From NCBI GenBank assembly GCA_017311185.1, contig JAESUZ010003490.1, forward strand, positions 372,001 to 436,000: DNA of 64,000 nt. The letters are read 5' to 3'. A program made the position numbers and the translations under genes. The DNA comes from Proteles cristata cristata. Taxonomy: Eukaryota > Chordata > Mammalia > Carnivora > Hyaenidae. The notes under the pieces are model-generated. The model searched no databases. It was not told the origin of the DNA and was given only the letters and a program-made list of their open reading frames with translations. Shown one piece after another: positions 46,956 through 56,880 of this stretch (within the stretch, counting starts at the first letter, position 1; each line of letters starts with the position of its first letter).

Positions 46956-47162
46956 TTTTTAATGTTTTATTTATTTCTAGGAAAGAGAGAGACAGCGTGA
47001 GCAGGGGAGGGTCAGAGAGAGGGAGTCACAGATGGAAACAGGCTCCAGGCTCTGAGCTGGCAGTCAGCACAGAGCCCGACGCGGGGCTCGAACCCACGAA
47101 CCGCGAGATCATGACCTGAGCGAAAGTCGGACGCTTAACCGACTAAGCCACCCAGGCGCCCC
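46956..47162 (-). mobile_element. Young CAN-SINE, antisense
   Basis: Nearly consensus young copy, ending 'gccacccaggcgcccc'. Exact 21-bp target duplication (46,935-46,955 and 47,163-47,183, beginning tcagatcatctcaag). It is the longest perfect duplication in the window. Confidence 0.98.
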
Positions 47163-47189
47163 TCAGATCATCTCAAGATTTTTAACAAA

Positions 47190-47530
47190 TTCTATTCTCT
47201 TGCTCTATTTGGATTTTGCTTCCTTTCCTCCATCCCCACTGCTGTGGCCTATAGCAGCTTTCACTTGTGTGACTCTTTTATCCTGTGAATTGATCTTGCT
47301 TCTCTCATATCCATTCTCCACATTGTCTTGAAAGACTATTACCTCAAAGTATAGACAGATCTGATCAAGAGTTCTTTCTTCTGAAAAACCTTTAAAAGCT
47401 CTCAGTATGATTAGGATAAAATTCAACATCTTAGCATTCAAGGCTCTTCACAACTGTCCCAAACTGTTTTCCCCCTATCCCACTGCACTCTGTACTAATT
47501 ACCCACCCTCAATAGTCCAAGCCCACACTA
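47190..47530 (+). mobile_element. L2 LINE, 3' coding region, sense
   Basis: 'ctcagtatgattaggataaa', 'attcaacatcttagcattca' and 'aggctcttcacaactgtccc' are L2 landmarks in sense order. Confidence 0.6.
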
Positions 47531-48161
47531 AACCAGATCCAAAGAACACTGTCAGTATTGCTGCAGCCATGACAGACTTATTCTAAGGTGCAGTCTTGGA
47601 GTTCAGGTTCTTTTAAGTAGAAGGTTTGTTGAGAGATCCTTGGAGCAGATGTTAACTTGGGTGTGGGTGTGAGGAGGGAAGTTGAAGGCCAGTTCTAGAA
47701 GACCTGGGTCAAGCACCTAGTTTGAGGGGTGAGTTTGGTTTCACAAGCAGATATGGGAGCTTTGGAGCCAAGGAAGCCGGGATCAGGTTTGGAAAGGGAA
47801 GACAGTTGGCAAAATAGTTGAGTCTCTAATATCTGAACTGAATGAGTGTGATGCATTCATTTACATGTTAGGGACTAGCTAGGGGCCTAGGCTGAGTTGG
47901 TTTAACCTCACCAGGGCAGGATGGAGAGTGCATTCTGTGGTTAGTCACTGTACATCTCTCTGGTCATCAGGGAGGGATGCATGGGCCACAGAGCCCAGTG
48001 ATCTAATCCTTGTGACTGTTCTTTTCTTCCTTGTTTATTCTGTGGGATCTAAGGCACTGTCAACCCCAGGTCATAACTTGCGTTTGTGGCTGTTTGTTGT
48101 TGTGGTTTCTTAAACATCTGGCCAAATGGAAGAACTGAGCTTTCACTGTTTTTCAGAATAT
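47531..48161. other. Unassigned DNA
   Basis: No gene or named repeat between the L2 piece and the full-length L1. Confidence 0.4.
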
Positions 48162-48170
48162 CAGGCTCTT

Positions 48171-48240
48171 CTTTTTTTTTTTTTTTTTTTATTTTTTTTT
48201 CCATGTATTATTTTATTTTATTTTATTTTATTTTATTTGC
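48171..48240 (-). repeat. L1 A-tail with (AAAAT)n
   Basis: On the element's strand, AATAAA-rich (AAAAT)n (48,209-48,238) is followed by a short non-A interruption ('tacatgg') and a second A-run to 48,172. The tail is bipartite. Confidence 0.9.
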
Positions 48241-48435
48241 AAATAGTTTATTGTCAAATTAGTTTCCACATAACACCCAGTGCTCATCCCCACAAGTGCC
48301 CTCCTCCATGCCCACCCCTCCTCCCCCCCACATCCACCAGTCCTCAGTTTTTGTCAGCATTCAAGAGTCTCTCATGGTTTGCCTCTCTCCCTTTCCCCCA
48401 CCATTTCTGCCCTTCTTCTCCCCCTTGGTCCTCCG
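48241..48435 (-). other. L1 3'UTR with G-rich polypurine tract
   Basis: Complement of 48,311-48,336 gives a run of G-tracts (seven G, then gaggagggg, then tggg), a candidate G-quadruplex. Purine-rich sequence continues to about 48,430. The same tract recurs in the truncated L1 copies, for example near 14,061-14,080 and 41,443-41,460. Confidence 0.8.
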
Positions 48436-51400
48436 TTAAGTTCCTCCTAATCCTCCTATACGTGCACACATATGATATTTGTCCTTCTCTGCCTGACTTA
48501 TTTCGCTCAGCATAACACCCTCAAGGTCCATCCATGTTGCTACACATGGCCAGATTTCATTGTTTCTCATTGCCATGTAGTATTCCATGGTTTAGATAAA
48601 CCACATCTTCTTGATCCATTCATCTGTTGATGGACACTTAGGCTCTTTCCAGGTTTTAGCTATTGTGGAGAGTGCTGCTATGAACATTGGGGTACATGTG
48701 CTCCTATGCATAGCATTTCTGTATCCCTTGGGTAAATTCCTAGCAGTGCTATTGCTGGGTCATAGGGGAGTTCTATTGTTAGTTTCCTGAGGAACCTCCA
48801 CACTGTTTTCCAGAGGGGCTGCACCAGTTTACATTCCCACCAACAGTGTAGGAGGGTGCCCGTTTCTCCACATCCTCGCCAGCATCTAGAGTTCTCTGAT
48901 TGGCTCATTTTAGCCACTCTGACTGGCGTGAGGTGGTATCTCAGTGTGGTTTTGATTTGTATTTCCCTGATGAGGAGGGATGCTGAGCATCGTTTCATGT
49001 GTCTGTTGGCCATCTGGATGTCCTCTTTGGAGAAGTGTCTGTTCATATCTTCTGCCCATTTCTTCACTGGGTTGTTTGTTTTTCGGGCGTGTAGTTTGGT
49101 GAGTTCCTTGTAGATTCTGGATATCAACCCTTTATCTGATATGTCATTTGCAACTATCTTTTCCCATTCCGTTGGTTGCCTATTAATTTTCTGGGTTGTT
49201 TCCTTGGCTGTGCAGAAGCTTTTAATCTTGATGAGGTCCCAACAGTTTATTTTTGCTCTTGATTCCCTTGCTTTTGGGGATGTGTCAAGTAAGAAGTTGC
49301 TGCGGTGGAGGTCAAGGAGGTTGTTTCCTGCTTTCTCCTCTAGGGTGTTGATAGTTTCCTGTCTCACGTTCAGGTCCTTTATCCATTTTGAGTTTATTTT
49401 TGTGCATGGTGTGAGAAAATGATCTAGTTTCATTCTTCTGCATGTTGCTGTCCAGTTCTCCCAACACCATCTGTTAAAAAGGCTGTCTTTTTCCATCGGA
49501 TATTCTTTCCTGCTTTGTCAAAGATTAGTTGGCTGTATACTTTTGGGTCCACTTCTGAGTTCTCAATTCTGTTCCATTGGTCTATGTGTCTGTTTTTGTG
49601 CCAATACCATACTGTCTTGATGATGACAGCTTTGTAGTAGAGGCTAAAGTCTGGGATGGTGATCCCTCCCGTTTTGGTTTTATTTTTCAGGATTACTTTG
49701 GCTATTCGGGGTCTTTTGTGGTTCCATACAAATTTTTGGATAGTTTGTTCTAGTTTTGAGAAGTATGCTGGTGCAATTTTGATTGGAATTGCATTGAATG
49801 TGTAGAGTGCCTTAGGTAGTAATGACATCTTAACTATATTTATTCTTCCTATCCATGAGCATGGAATGTTTTTCCATTTCTTTGTGTCTTCTTCAATTTC
49901 CTTCATAAGTTTTCTATAGTTTTCATCATACAGATCTCTTGTATCCTTGGTTAGGTTTATTCCGAGGTATTTTATGGTTTTTGTGCAATTGTGAATGGGA
50001 TCAGTTTCTTGATTTCTCTTTCTGTTGCTTCATTGTTGGTGTATAAAAATGCAACCGATTTCTGTACGTTGATTTTGTACCCTGCAACTTGGCTGAATTC
50101 TTGGATCAGTTCTAGTAGGCTTCTGGTGGAGTCTGTCGGGTTTTCTATGTAGAGTATCATGTCATCTGCGAAGAGTGAAAGTTTGACTTCCTCTTTGCCA
50201 ATTCTGATGCCTTTGATTTCCTTTTGGTGTCTGATGGCTGATGCTAGGACTTCCAGCACTATGTTAAACAGCAGTGGTGAGAGTGGGCATCCCTGTCGTG
50301 TTCCTGATCTCAGGGGGAAAGCTCTGAGTTTTTCCCCGTTGAGGATGATGTTAGCTGAAGGCTTCTCATAGATGGCTTTGATGATGTTTAAGTAGGTTCC
50401 TTCTATCCCAACTTTCTCGAGAGTCTTTATTAAGAAGGGATGCTGTATTTTGTCAAATGCTTTTTCTGCATCTATTGACAGGATCATATGGTTTTTATCT
50501 TTTCTTTTATTAATATGATGTATCACATTGATTGATTTGCGAATGTTGAACCAGCCCTGTAACCCAGGAATGAATCCCACTTGATCTTGGTGGATGATTC
50601 TTTTTATATGCTGCTGGATTCGATTTGCAAGGATCTTGTTGAGAATTTTTGCATCCGTATTCATCAAGGATATTGGCCTGTAGTTCTCTTTTTTTGCTGG
50701 ATCTCTGTCTGGCTTGGGAATCAGTGTGATGCTGGCTTCATAAAATGAGTCCGGGAGTTTTCCTTCGCTTTCTATTTTTTGGAATAACTTGAGAAGAATT
50801 GGGATTAATTCTGTTTTAAATGTCTGGTAGAATTCCCCAGGGAAGCCATCAGGTCCAGGGCTCTTATTTGTTGGGAGATTTTTGATCACTGATTCAATTT
50901 CTTCACTTGTTATGGGTCTGTTCAGGTTTTCTATTTCTTCCCGTGTGAATTTTGGTAGTGAGTGTGTGTTTAGGAATTTGTCCATTTCTTCTAAGTTGTC
51001 CAATTTATTGGCATATAATTTTTCATAGTATTCCCTGATAATTGCTTGTATTTCTGAGGGGTTGGTTGTAATAAGTCCATTTTCATTCATAATTTTGTCT
51101 ATTTGGGTGCTCTCTCTTTTCTTTTTGATAAGTCTGGCTAGAGGTTTGTCAATTTTGTTTACTTTTTCAAAAAACCAACTCTTGGTTTCATTGATCTGTT
51201 CAATTGTTTCTTTGGTCTCGATGTTGTTTATTTCTGCTCTAATTTTTACTATTTCTCTTCTTCTACTGGGTTTAGGGCGTTCTTGTTGCTCTGCCTCTAG
51301 TTCTTTTAGGTGAGCTGTTAGATTTTGGACTTGCGCTTTTTCTAATCTCTTGAAATAGGCCTGGAGAGCAATGTACTTTCCTCTTAGGACTGCCTTTGCC

Positions 51401-52287
51401 GCATCCCATAGATTTTGAATTGTTGTGTTTTCATTTTCATTTGTTTCCATATATTTTTTAATTTCATCTCTAATTGCCTGATTGGCCCATTCATTCTTTA
51501 GAAGGGTGTTCTTTAACCTCCATGTTTTTGGAAGTTTTCCAGACTTCTTCCTGTAATGGATTTCAAGTTTCAAAGCATTGTGATCTGACAGTGTGCATGG
51601 TATGATCTCTATTCTTTTATATTTATTGAGGGCTGCTTTATGTCCCAGTATGTGATCTATCTTGGAGAATGTGCCATGCGCACTTGAGAAGAAAGTAAAT
51701 TCCCTGGCCTCAGGATGTAAAGTTCTAAATATATCCGTCAGGTCCATCTGGTCCAATGTGTCTTTCAAGTCCATTATTTCTTTAGTGATTTTCTGTCTGG
51801 TTGACCTATCCATTGCTGTAAGCGGAGTATTAAAGTCCCCTGCTATTAGCACATTCTTATCTATAAGCTTGTTTCTGTTTGTGATTAATTGTTTTATATA
51901 TTTAGGTGCTCCCATATTCGGTGCGTAGACATTTATGATTGTTAGTTCTTCCTGATGGATGGACCCTGTAATTATTATGTAGTGCCCTTCTTCATCTCTT
52001 GTGATTGTCTTTAATTTAAAGTCCAGTTTGTCTGATATAAGTATCGCTACTCCGGCTTTCTTTTGATTTCCTGTAGCATGATATATATTTCTCCATCCCC
52101 TTACTTTTAATCTGAAGGTATCTTCCCGTCTAAAATGAGTTTCTTGTAGACAGCATATAGATGGATTTTGTTTTTTAATCCATTCTGCTACCCTATATCT
52201 TTTGATTGGAGCATTCAGCCCATTTACATTCAGTGTTATTATTGAAATATGTGGGTTTAGAGTCTTTGTATCTTTTGTAGGGTTCAT
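48436..52287 (-). pseudogene. L1 ORF2: endonuclease / reverse transcriptase, broken
   Basis: Reverse transcriptase with an APE-type endonuclease, which nicks the target and copies L1 or SINE RNA into the chromosome in the nucleus. The first 771 codons (52,287-49,972) are open. Endonuclease residues are present: N20 (ITLN), E49 (LQETHF), D151/N153 (GDFNT), D211 (DHILG), D235/H236 (SDHN). The RT domain has D606 ([10 protein letters not shown]) and the FADD pair D708/D709. Numbering runs six ahead of human ORF2. Frame is lost near 49,981 (end of ...FTIAQK) and near 49,493 (within ...IRW), and restored each time in another frame. It is lost again near 48,711 (after RDTEML). A TAA replaces the Tyr codon of 'IYTMEYY' at 48,592-48,594. 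The Cys-rich C-terminus ([19 protein letters not shown]) is present. Expected length about 1,285 codons, close to human 1,275. Neighbour: ORF1 46 nt upstream. Confidence 0.95.
49972..52287 (-). CDS. Open N-terminal part of L1 ORF2 (EN and RT domains)
   Basis: 771 codons from an ATG that sits where ORF2 starts in other L1s, just after the ORF1 stop. Residues 1-240 are the endonuclease, about 250-450 a linker containing the ARLIKKK region before RT, and about 450-771 the RT palm and fingers. The RT sequence motifs include [14 protein letters not shown] (473-487), [21 protein letters not shown] (536-556) and [14 protein letters not shown] (662-675). It ends by frameshift just after the RT core, removing the C-terminal domain. 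A truncated protein could in principle be made, but retrotransposition normally needs the C-terminal Cys-rich part. Whether it is transcribed is unknown. Confidence 0.85.
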   Translation of the reverse strand: MNPTKDTKTLNPHISIITLNVNGLNAPIKRYRVAEWIKKQNPSICCLQETHFRREDTFRLKVRGWRNIYHATGNQKKAGVAILISDKLDFKLKTITRDEEGHYIIITGSIHQEELTIINVYAPNMGAPKYIKQLITNRNKLIDKNVLIAGDFNTPLTAMDRSTRQKITKEIMDLKDTLDQMDLTDIFRTLHPEAREFTFFSSAHGTFSKIDHILGHKAALNKYKRIEIIPCTLSDHNALKLEIHYRKKSGKLPKTWRLKNTLLKNEWANQAIRDEIKKYMETNENENTTIQNLWDAAKAVLRGKYIALQAYFKRLEKAQVQNLTAHLKELEAEQQERPKPSRRREIVKIRAEINNIETKETIEQINETKSWFFEKVNKIDKPLARLIKKKRESTQIDKIMNENGLITTNPSEIQAIIREYYEKLYANKLDNLEEMDKFLNTHSLPKFTREEIENLNRPITSEEIESVIKNLPTNKSPGPDGFPGEFYQTFKTELIPILLKLFQKIESEGKLPDSFYEASITLIPKPDRDPAKKENYRPISLMNTDAKILNKILANRIQQHIKRIIHQDQVGFIPGLQGWFNIRKSINVIHHINKRKDKNHMILSIDAEKAFDKIQHPFLIKTLEKVGIEGTYLNIIKAIYEKPSANIILNGEKLRAFPLRSGTRQGCPLSPLLFNIVLEVLASAIRHQKEIKGIRIGKEEVKLSLFADDMILYIENPTDSTRSLLELIQEFSQVAGYKINVQKSVAFLYTNNEATEREIKKLIPFTIAQKP

Positions 52288-52333
52288 GTTTGTGGTGCTG
52301 TCTCTGGAATCTTTGTTCCTTGCAACCTTTCCT

Positions 52334-53226
52334 TCAGAGCATCCCCCTCAGGATTTCTTGTAGGGCTGGCTTCGTGGTGACAAATTCTTTCAATTTCTGT
52401 TTGTTTGGAAAGGTTTTTATCTCTCCTTCTATTTTGAATGACAGGCTTGCTGGATAGAGGATTCTTGGCTGCATATTTTTACTGTTCATCACATTGAAGA
52501 TCTCTTGCCATTCCTTTCTGGCCTGCCACGTTTCAGTAGATAGGTCTGTCACCACTCTGATGGGTTTCCCTTTGTATGTGAGGGCCCTTTTCTCCCTAGC
52601 TGCTTTCAAAATTCTCTCTTTGTCCTTGTATTTTGCCATTTTTACGATGATATGTCGTGCAGAAGATCGATTCAAGTTACGTCTGAGGGAGTCCTCTGAG
52701 CCTCTTGTATTTCCACCTTGACTTCCTTCCCCAGGTCGGGGAAGTTCTCTGCTATAATTTGTTCCAGGACTCCTTCAGCACCTTTCCCTCTCTCTTCCTC
52801 TTCTGGGATTCCTATGATACGGATATTGTTGCGTTTGACTGTGTCGCTGAGCTCTCGAATTCTTCTTTCCTGTTCCTGGATCAGTTTGTCTCTTTTTTTG
52901 TCAGCTTCTTGTTTTTCTAGAATGGTGTCTTCTAAATCACTTATTCTCCTTTCTGCCTCTTCAAGCCATGCATTGGAGGCCTCTAATTTATTATGGATCT
53001 CATTTATCGCATTTTTTAACTCTTCATGCCTATTTTTATTTTCCATTCTGTCTGTAGCCATAGTTTCTTTGATGTCCCCTATGTTTTTTTCAAGCCCTGC
53101 TATTAATTTCACCATTATTATTCTAAAATCTTGTTCACTTATGCTGCTGATATCTGTTTTGAGCAGTTCATTAGCTGTCATTTCTTCTTGGAGTTTCTTT
53201 GGAGGAGAGCTCTTTCGTTTCGTCAT
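52334..53226 (-). pseudogene. L1 ORF1 (RNA-binding trimeric chaperone), one frameshift
   Basis: ORF1 protein coats L1 RNA as a coiled-coil trimer and is required for L1 mobility. The first 184 codons (53,226-52,672) run MTKRKSSPPKKLQ... through a heptad-rich coiled coil (about 40-130, e.g. NKLEASNAWLEEAERRISDL) into the RRM start (VKRNNIRIIGIPEEEE, about 134-150). Frame is lost near 52,690, after EIQEAQRTP. The C-terminal domain continues in another frame (52,675-52,334: RHIIVKMAKYKDKERILKAA ... TYKGKPIRVV ... ARKEWQEIFNVM ... RILYPASLSF). Total about 297 codons, somewhat shorter than the human protein. The break falls inside the RRM, so neither part alone has full RNA-binding structure. A one-base deletion in a short T run fits the shift. 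Confidence 0.93.
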
Positions 53227-54009
53227 TTTAGTTAGCTTTCCGGCTCTTGTTGGTTTTAAAGACCTGTTATGCTCTCTGTTTCTATGAGCACTGCTATATC
53301 CAAGAAACTCTTTGACTTTCCAGGGCCTATCCTTTCAGAGATTGTTTTTTGAATGGTATCCCTCGGTCACTCTTGTTGGGACCTTAGTTATTTTATTTTC
53401 CTATTCGTAGTGATATTTGGGACTCTTCACCTTGTGTACTCTAGCTTGTTTCTTGAGGTAGCCCTGGAAAAGAAAACAGACAGACAGACACACAGGGAGC
53501 AGGAGCACACAAACGCACAGGCTGATTCAACTAACATGCAAAGTGAGAGGGAAAACGAAAAAGTTAATAGAAAAGACGGAGGAGGGAGGGCGAATAGGGA
53601 GCATAAAATACATAAAAGGGTCAAAAAGGGGAAAAGAAAAGGAAAAAAGAAGAAAACCAATGGACAAAGAACGGTTTAAAGCATATACCTGGATTTCCCA
53701 GCTACAGTTAAATAGCCGTGTGTATGCAGTGCTGGTTGAAGAGCATAGAGAAAAAGAGAGAATGCAGGGTGAGACAAGGCAGATTTGGAAATAGAAGGAA
53801 CAGGCAGAAGGGATAAGAAACTTTTTTCAAAGAGGTAAAGGGTAGAATGTGGTTGGATAGGTGAGAGAAGGATGCTGGAATTATCCAGAGAAACTATATA
53901 GTCTAATTACTCCTGAGAGAAATAGCTGAAAAAGTCGGTAGGTGTAGAATTTACATTTACAGAATGGACTTGTGATTGTTTAAGCAAGCTGGCGACCAGA
54001 GTTAATCAG

Positions 54010-54128
54010 GTCAGTGTTTTGGGGAAAAAAGCGAGAAAAGAGAAAAAAGAAGAAAAAAAAGAGAAAAGAAAGGGGAAAAAAAAAGAAAGAAGAAAAAAAA
54101 AAGGAAAAAAAAGAAAAAAAAAAAAAGG
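54010..54128. repeat. A/G-rich low-complexity tract in L1 5'UTR
   Basis: About 115 bp of A and G with almost no other base on the + strand; a pyrimidine tract on the L1 strand. It generates spurious Lys-rich frames. Confidence 0.95.
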
Positions 54129-54489
54129 GGAGGAGGGCACCTCTCAGGCAGGGATGGGCGTGGCGTGATCCGATGCCTCAGGCGGGGGTTCTGCCTTGGC
54201 GATTGTGGGAAGGAGAGTGACGGTGCTCCAGTCCCTTCTTGAACCCCGCGCTGCAGCTCGGTTTTTTTTTTTTTTTTTTGGCGTGTCAACTCCCCGTTCC
54301 GGGGACGCAGCCGAAGTTGGTTGCACTCTTCAACCCAGGCCAGTTCCAATCTCCAAATCCCAGTCCGCGCCCCGCTGAAGTTGCCTTAGACACAGCTTCC
54401 CACACAACCCCCTCGGGCTATTCCAGGCCCCCTGCTGAGCTCTGGGGGCGGAGTCAGGATCGCTGCTTCCTTCTCTGGTCGGCTCTGGT

Positions 54490-54499
54490 GCGCATGCGC
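54490..54499. promoter_or_regulatory. NRF1-type palindrome in L1 5'UTR
   Basis: gcgcatgcgc is a perfect match to the NRF1 core palindrome, within the CpG-rich part of the 5'UTR. Confidence 0.6.
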
Positions 54500-55125
54500 G
54501 GGGGCTTGCCTGCAGCGCCCGCGTAGCCTGAGCCCGCTGGAGTGAGGAAAACCGGGTCTCTCTATGGCTTGTCACCCGAAACACGAACTCACAGGCAAAT
54601 TTCCAGTTTTTAGCTCTTTGCCTTCCCTCTCGAGTTCCAGCCAGCCAGGAGCGCGGATGCCCGGTGTCTGCGCGTCTCTTTCAGGGATCCCAGCCGCCCT
54701 GGAGCTACAATGGCGGCAGGCGCGCCCGCTCCGCTTTAAAACCCAACCTCCAGGAGCGGCACAAAGAAGCAGTTTGTGTGCTCAGCCTCCCCCAGGACCA
54801 GTTGTCGCGAGGGGACCTGGTGTGCAGATATTTGGCAAGTACGGTCTTTCTATGCACCGAGCGGAGATTTTTCTGTCTCGGACTCTCCCCTTTTCCCCTC
54901 TCACTCCCCGTAGAGGGTAGAGGGGGATCGCCTCCCACCCTGGAGGCTCCGATCCCGGGCTGATTTTACCTTCCCCGGTTCGCACTCACGTTAGAAGGCT
55001 TTCTCAGTGGATTCTGCGTCCTTTTTTCTCCCAGTCTCTCAGGTTTTGTATGGTTTCCAATGGCTTCAGATCTTTTCTGTGTGATGTATGGGCGCGAGTG
55101 CAAGTACGGAGCTCCTTACTTCTCC

Positions 55126-55134
55126 GCCATCTTG
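55126..55134 (-). promoter_or_regulatory. YY1-type site at L1 transcription start
   Basis: Complement reads caagatggc, 13 bp from the inferred 5' end. This is where mammalian L1s carry the YY1 site that fixes accurate initiation. Function is inferred by analogy with human L1. Confidence 0.75.
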
Positions 55135-55156
55135 CCTCCCTCCCAGCCAGGCTCTT

Positions 55157-55508
55157 TTGTTTTGACTCTTGCTCGTTTGCACTTTCAGTTTCTGAGTCAG
55201 TTTGGACCTAGGTTGAGCATGAATCAAGAGACCCAGCTTGATTTGACGGTGTCTAAGGAGTTCCTTCTCTGACACTTTATGACTCTGAATCCAGCAAATT
55301 AGCTGAATGAGATGGCATTTTCTCTTCTTCCTAGATTTGGTCACTAGGCTTAATGCATGATTCTTGCTGAATAACTGACATCATGTAATCCTCTGGCAGT
55401 GGCTGCAGGATGAAGAAGCAATGGGAGACTTAGGCTACCTCAAGTGATTTAAAAGGCTCACAAGATATAACCACTTCTCAAACTCATGTTTTAATTTATT
55501 AGAGAAAG
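55157..55508. other. Unassigned DNA
   Basis: Flank of the L1 5' end. No gene or repeat recognised. Confidence 0.35.
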
Positions 55509-55809
55509 TTCTTCTTAGCTCTCTTCCTCTGTCTCCTCCTCTTCTTCTTCGTCGTCATCGTCTTCTTCTTCTTCTTTCCTTCCTCCTCCTTCTTGTCCTA
55601 CTTTGTGCTAATGCTTGTCCCCCCCTTCTTTTTCTCCTTCTCCTTGTCCCCCTCCACCTCCTCCTTTGCCTTATTCTCCTTCCCCATTTTCTACTTCTTT
55701 CTCTCCTTCTCCTCCTTCCCCTCCTTCTCCTTTTCCCTTCATCTCTTCTCCTTCTCCTCCCCCTCCCTCCTCTTCCTTTTCCTCCTCTCCTTCTCCTTCT
55801 GCTTTCCTT
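55509..55809. repeat. 300-bp polypyrimidine (CTCCTT/CTT)n tract
   Basis: Almost pure C/T on the + strand with (CTT)n, (CCT)n and CTTCTCC units. Mirror symmetry makes it a candidate triplex (H-DNA) former. Frames in it (e.g. the Arg-rich 86-aa minus frame 55,555-55,815) are composition artefacts. Confidence 0.95.
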
Positions 55810-55884
55810 AACCATAAGTCATTACAGGAAATTAACAGAGTTTCGTGTTGGATTAGGCCTTAGGAATGACTATATTTTGGGTTA

Positions 55885-56230
55885 GTCAGTTCAGGCTGCT
55901 AGAACAAAAATACCATAGACCGGTGGCCTAAACATTTCTTTCTCACAGTTCTGAAGGTTGGCAAGCACAAGATTAAGGTGTCAGCAGATCAGGTATGTGG
56001 GGAGGACCTGCTTCATGCCTCATGAACAACTACTTTCTTGCTATGTTCTCACATTGTTGATAGAGATTATCTCTCTCATTTTCTTCTAGTAAGGGCACTA
56101 ATCCCATTCATGAGGGCTCCATTCTCATGACTCAGTCATCTCCCAAAAGCCCTACCTCCAAATAACATCACATTGGAGATTAGGCTTTGACATGCAGATT
56201 TTGGGGGACACAAGTATTTAGCTCATGGCA
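55885..56230 (-). mobile_element. MaLR-type LTR, antisense
   Basis: 'caggctgctagaacaaaaat', 'tttctcacagttctgaaggt', 'gggcactaatcccattcatg' and 'gattttgggggacacaagta' follow the complement of a MaLR LTR. Confidence 0.75.
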
Positions 56231-56880
56231 GGGTCTAGCATCTTTATTTAGCAGAAGGGAAAACTGAGCTGCAGCACCGTGAGGTCTCTTGCAAGTGTCT
56301 CCAAGACAATGAGAAACAGGTTGTCTGGTTTTCAATGCAGGGCTACTTTCTCTTATATCACAATCATGATTCTTTCTGCTTATCTAAATGACGTGATTTT
56401 ATTCTCTCAGTCCTGCCTTAACTATTTTTTTTTTCCTTTTCTTTCTCTTTGTAAGAACAAAGAGAAGCAAGGGTGCTGAGAAGATGGCCACCTAGCTGCA
56501 CCTTCCTTCTCCTTAACCATCAACTCCTCTTGGGCTGGATGGAAGAGACATGAGGCTGAATTGAGGAGGGAAGATGGCAGAGGGCTTTCTTCCTCAAGAG
56601 CAGAGTTAGATCTAGAAAGGAGATTGTCTTAGGATACGAAAAGGACAGTCTGGGGGATCCTGAGAAAATGCTGGTTCTGGAGGAAAGGGTAACATCAGCC
56701 TGAGAGTATCTGGTTTTTCTAGTCTCTATTAGACCAAGAAGGAATGACACTGAGGTGGCAGACCAGGATGACCTATGTTAGATAGAAGATGGAGGTACCC
56801 TCTGGGTGACTAAGTAGGTGACTGACAATCTTTTGGTTTCTGAATCGACACTGTTTTGGGAGTAGAAAATATTTCCCCAC
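56231..56880. other. Unassigned DNA
   Basis: No gene or named repeat. Short frames only (66 and 76 aa) without domains. Confidence 0.35.

Larger units (their letters stand above)
48171..55147 (-). mobile_element. Full-length L1 LINE (carnivore L1), minus strand
   Basis: About 6.98 kb with all L1 parts: 5'UTR (53,227-55,147), ORF1 (53,226-52,334), a 46-nt spacer, ORF2 (52,287-about 48,436), a 3'UTR with a G-rich tract, and an A-rich tail. The 5' end shows the YY1-type start (complement of gccatcttg) as in active mammalian L1s. A 9-bp duplication 'caggctctt' flanks it (48,162-48,170 and 55,148-55,156), so it is one insertion and not truncated. ORF1 has one frameshift; ORF2 has three frameshifts and one stop. 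The EN and RT catalytic residues remain. It is young by comparison with the other LINEs here but, as given, cannot encode full proteins. Confidence 0.97.
53227..55147 (-). promoter_or_regulatory. L1 5'UTR, internal RNA polymerase II promoter
   Basis: 1.9 kb 5'UTR, about twice the human length. The distal 0.9 kb (54,130-55,140) is the only strongly CpG-rich sequence in the window. It contains an NRF1-type palindrome gcgcatgcgc (54,490-54,499), a GC box gggcgg (54,445-54,450), and a YY1-type site at the very start (gccatcttg, 55,126-55,134). A second YY1-like 'aatggcggc' lies at 54,709-54,717. The proximal part has a pyrimidine tract on the element's strand (54,010-54,128). Overlapping frames on both strands here (e.g. 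54,011-54,349, 54,564-54,920) are not conserved L1 ORFs. Confidence 0.85.
48162..55156. repeat. Target-site duplication of the full-length L1
   Basis: 'caggctctt' at 48,162-48,170 and 55,148-55,156. On the element's strand the target reads ...caaaagagcctg, close to the usual A-rich L1 endonuclease preference. Confidence 0.8.

Noticed and set aside
52718..53287. 189-aa open frame antisense to L1 ORF1
   Set aside because: It mirrors the ORF1 coiled coil, whose codons rarely give stops in reverse. Ser/Leu/Phe-rich low-complexity product; a shadow.
53353..53679. 108-aa antisense frame in the L1 5'UTR, considered as an ORF0-like gene
   Set aside because: Primate ORF0 lies near the 5' end of its 5'UTR. 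This frame is near ORF1, and its second half is low-complexity. No evidence of conservation.
55555..55815. 86-aa Arg-rich protein
   Set aside because: Direct translation of the polypurine strand of a low-complexity tract.
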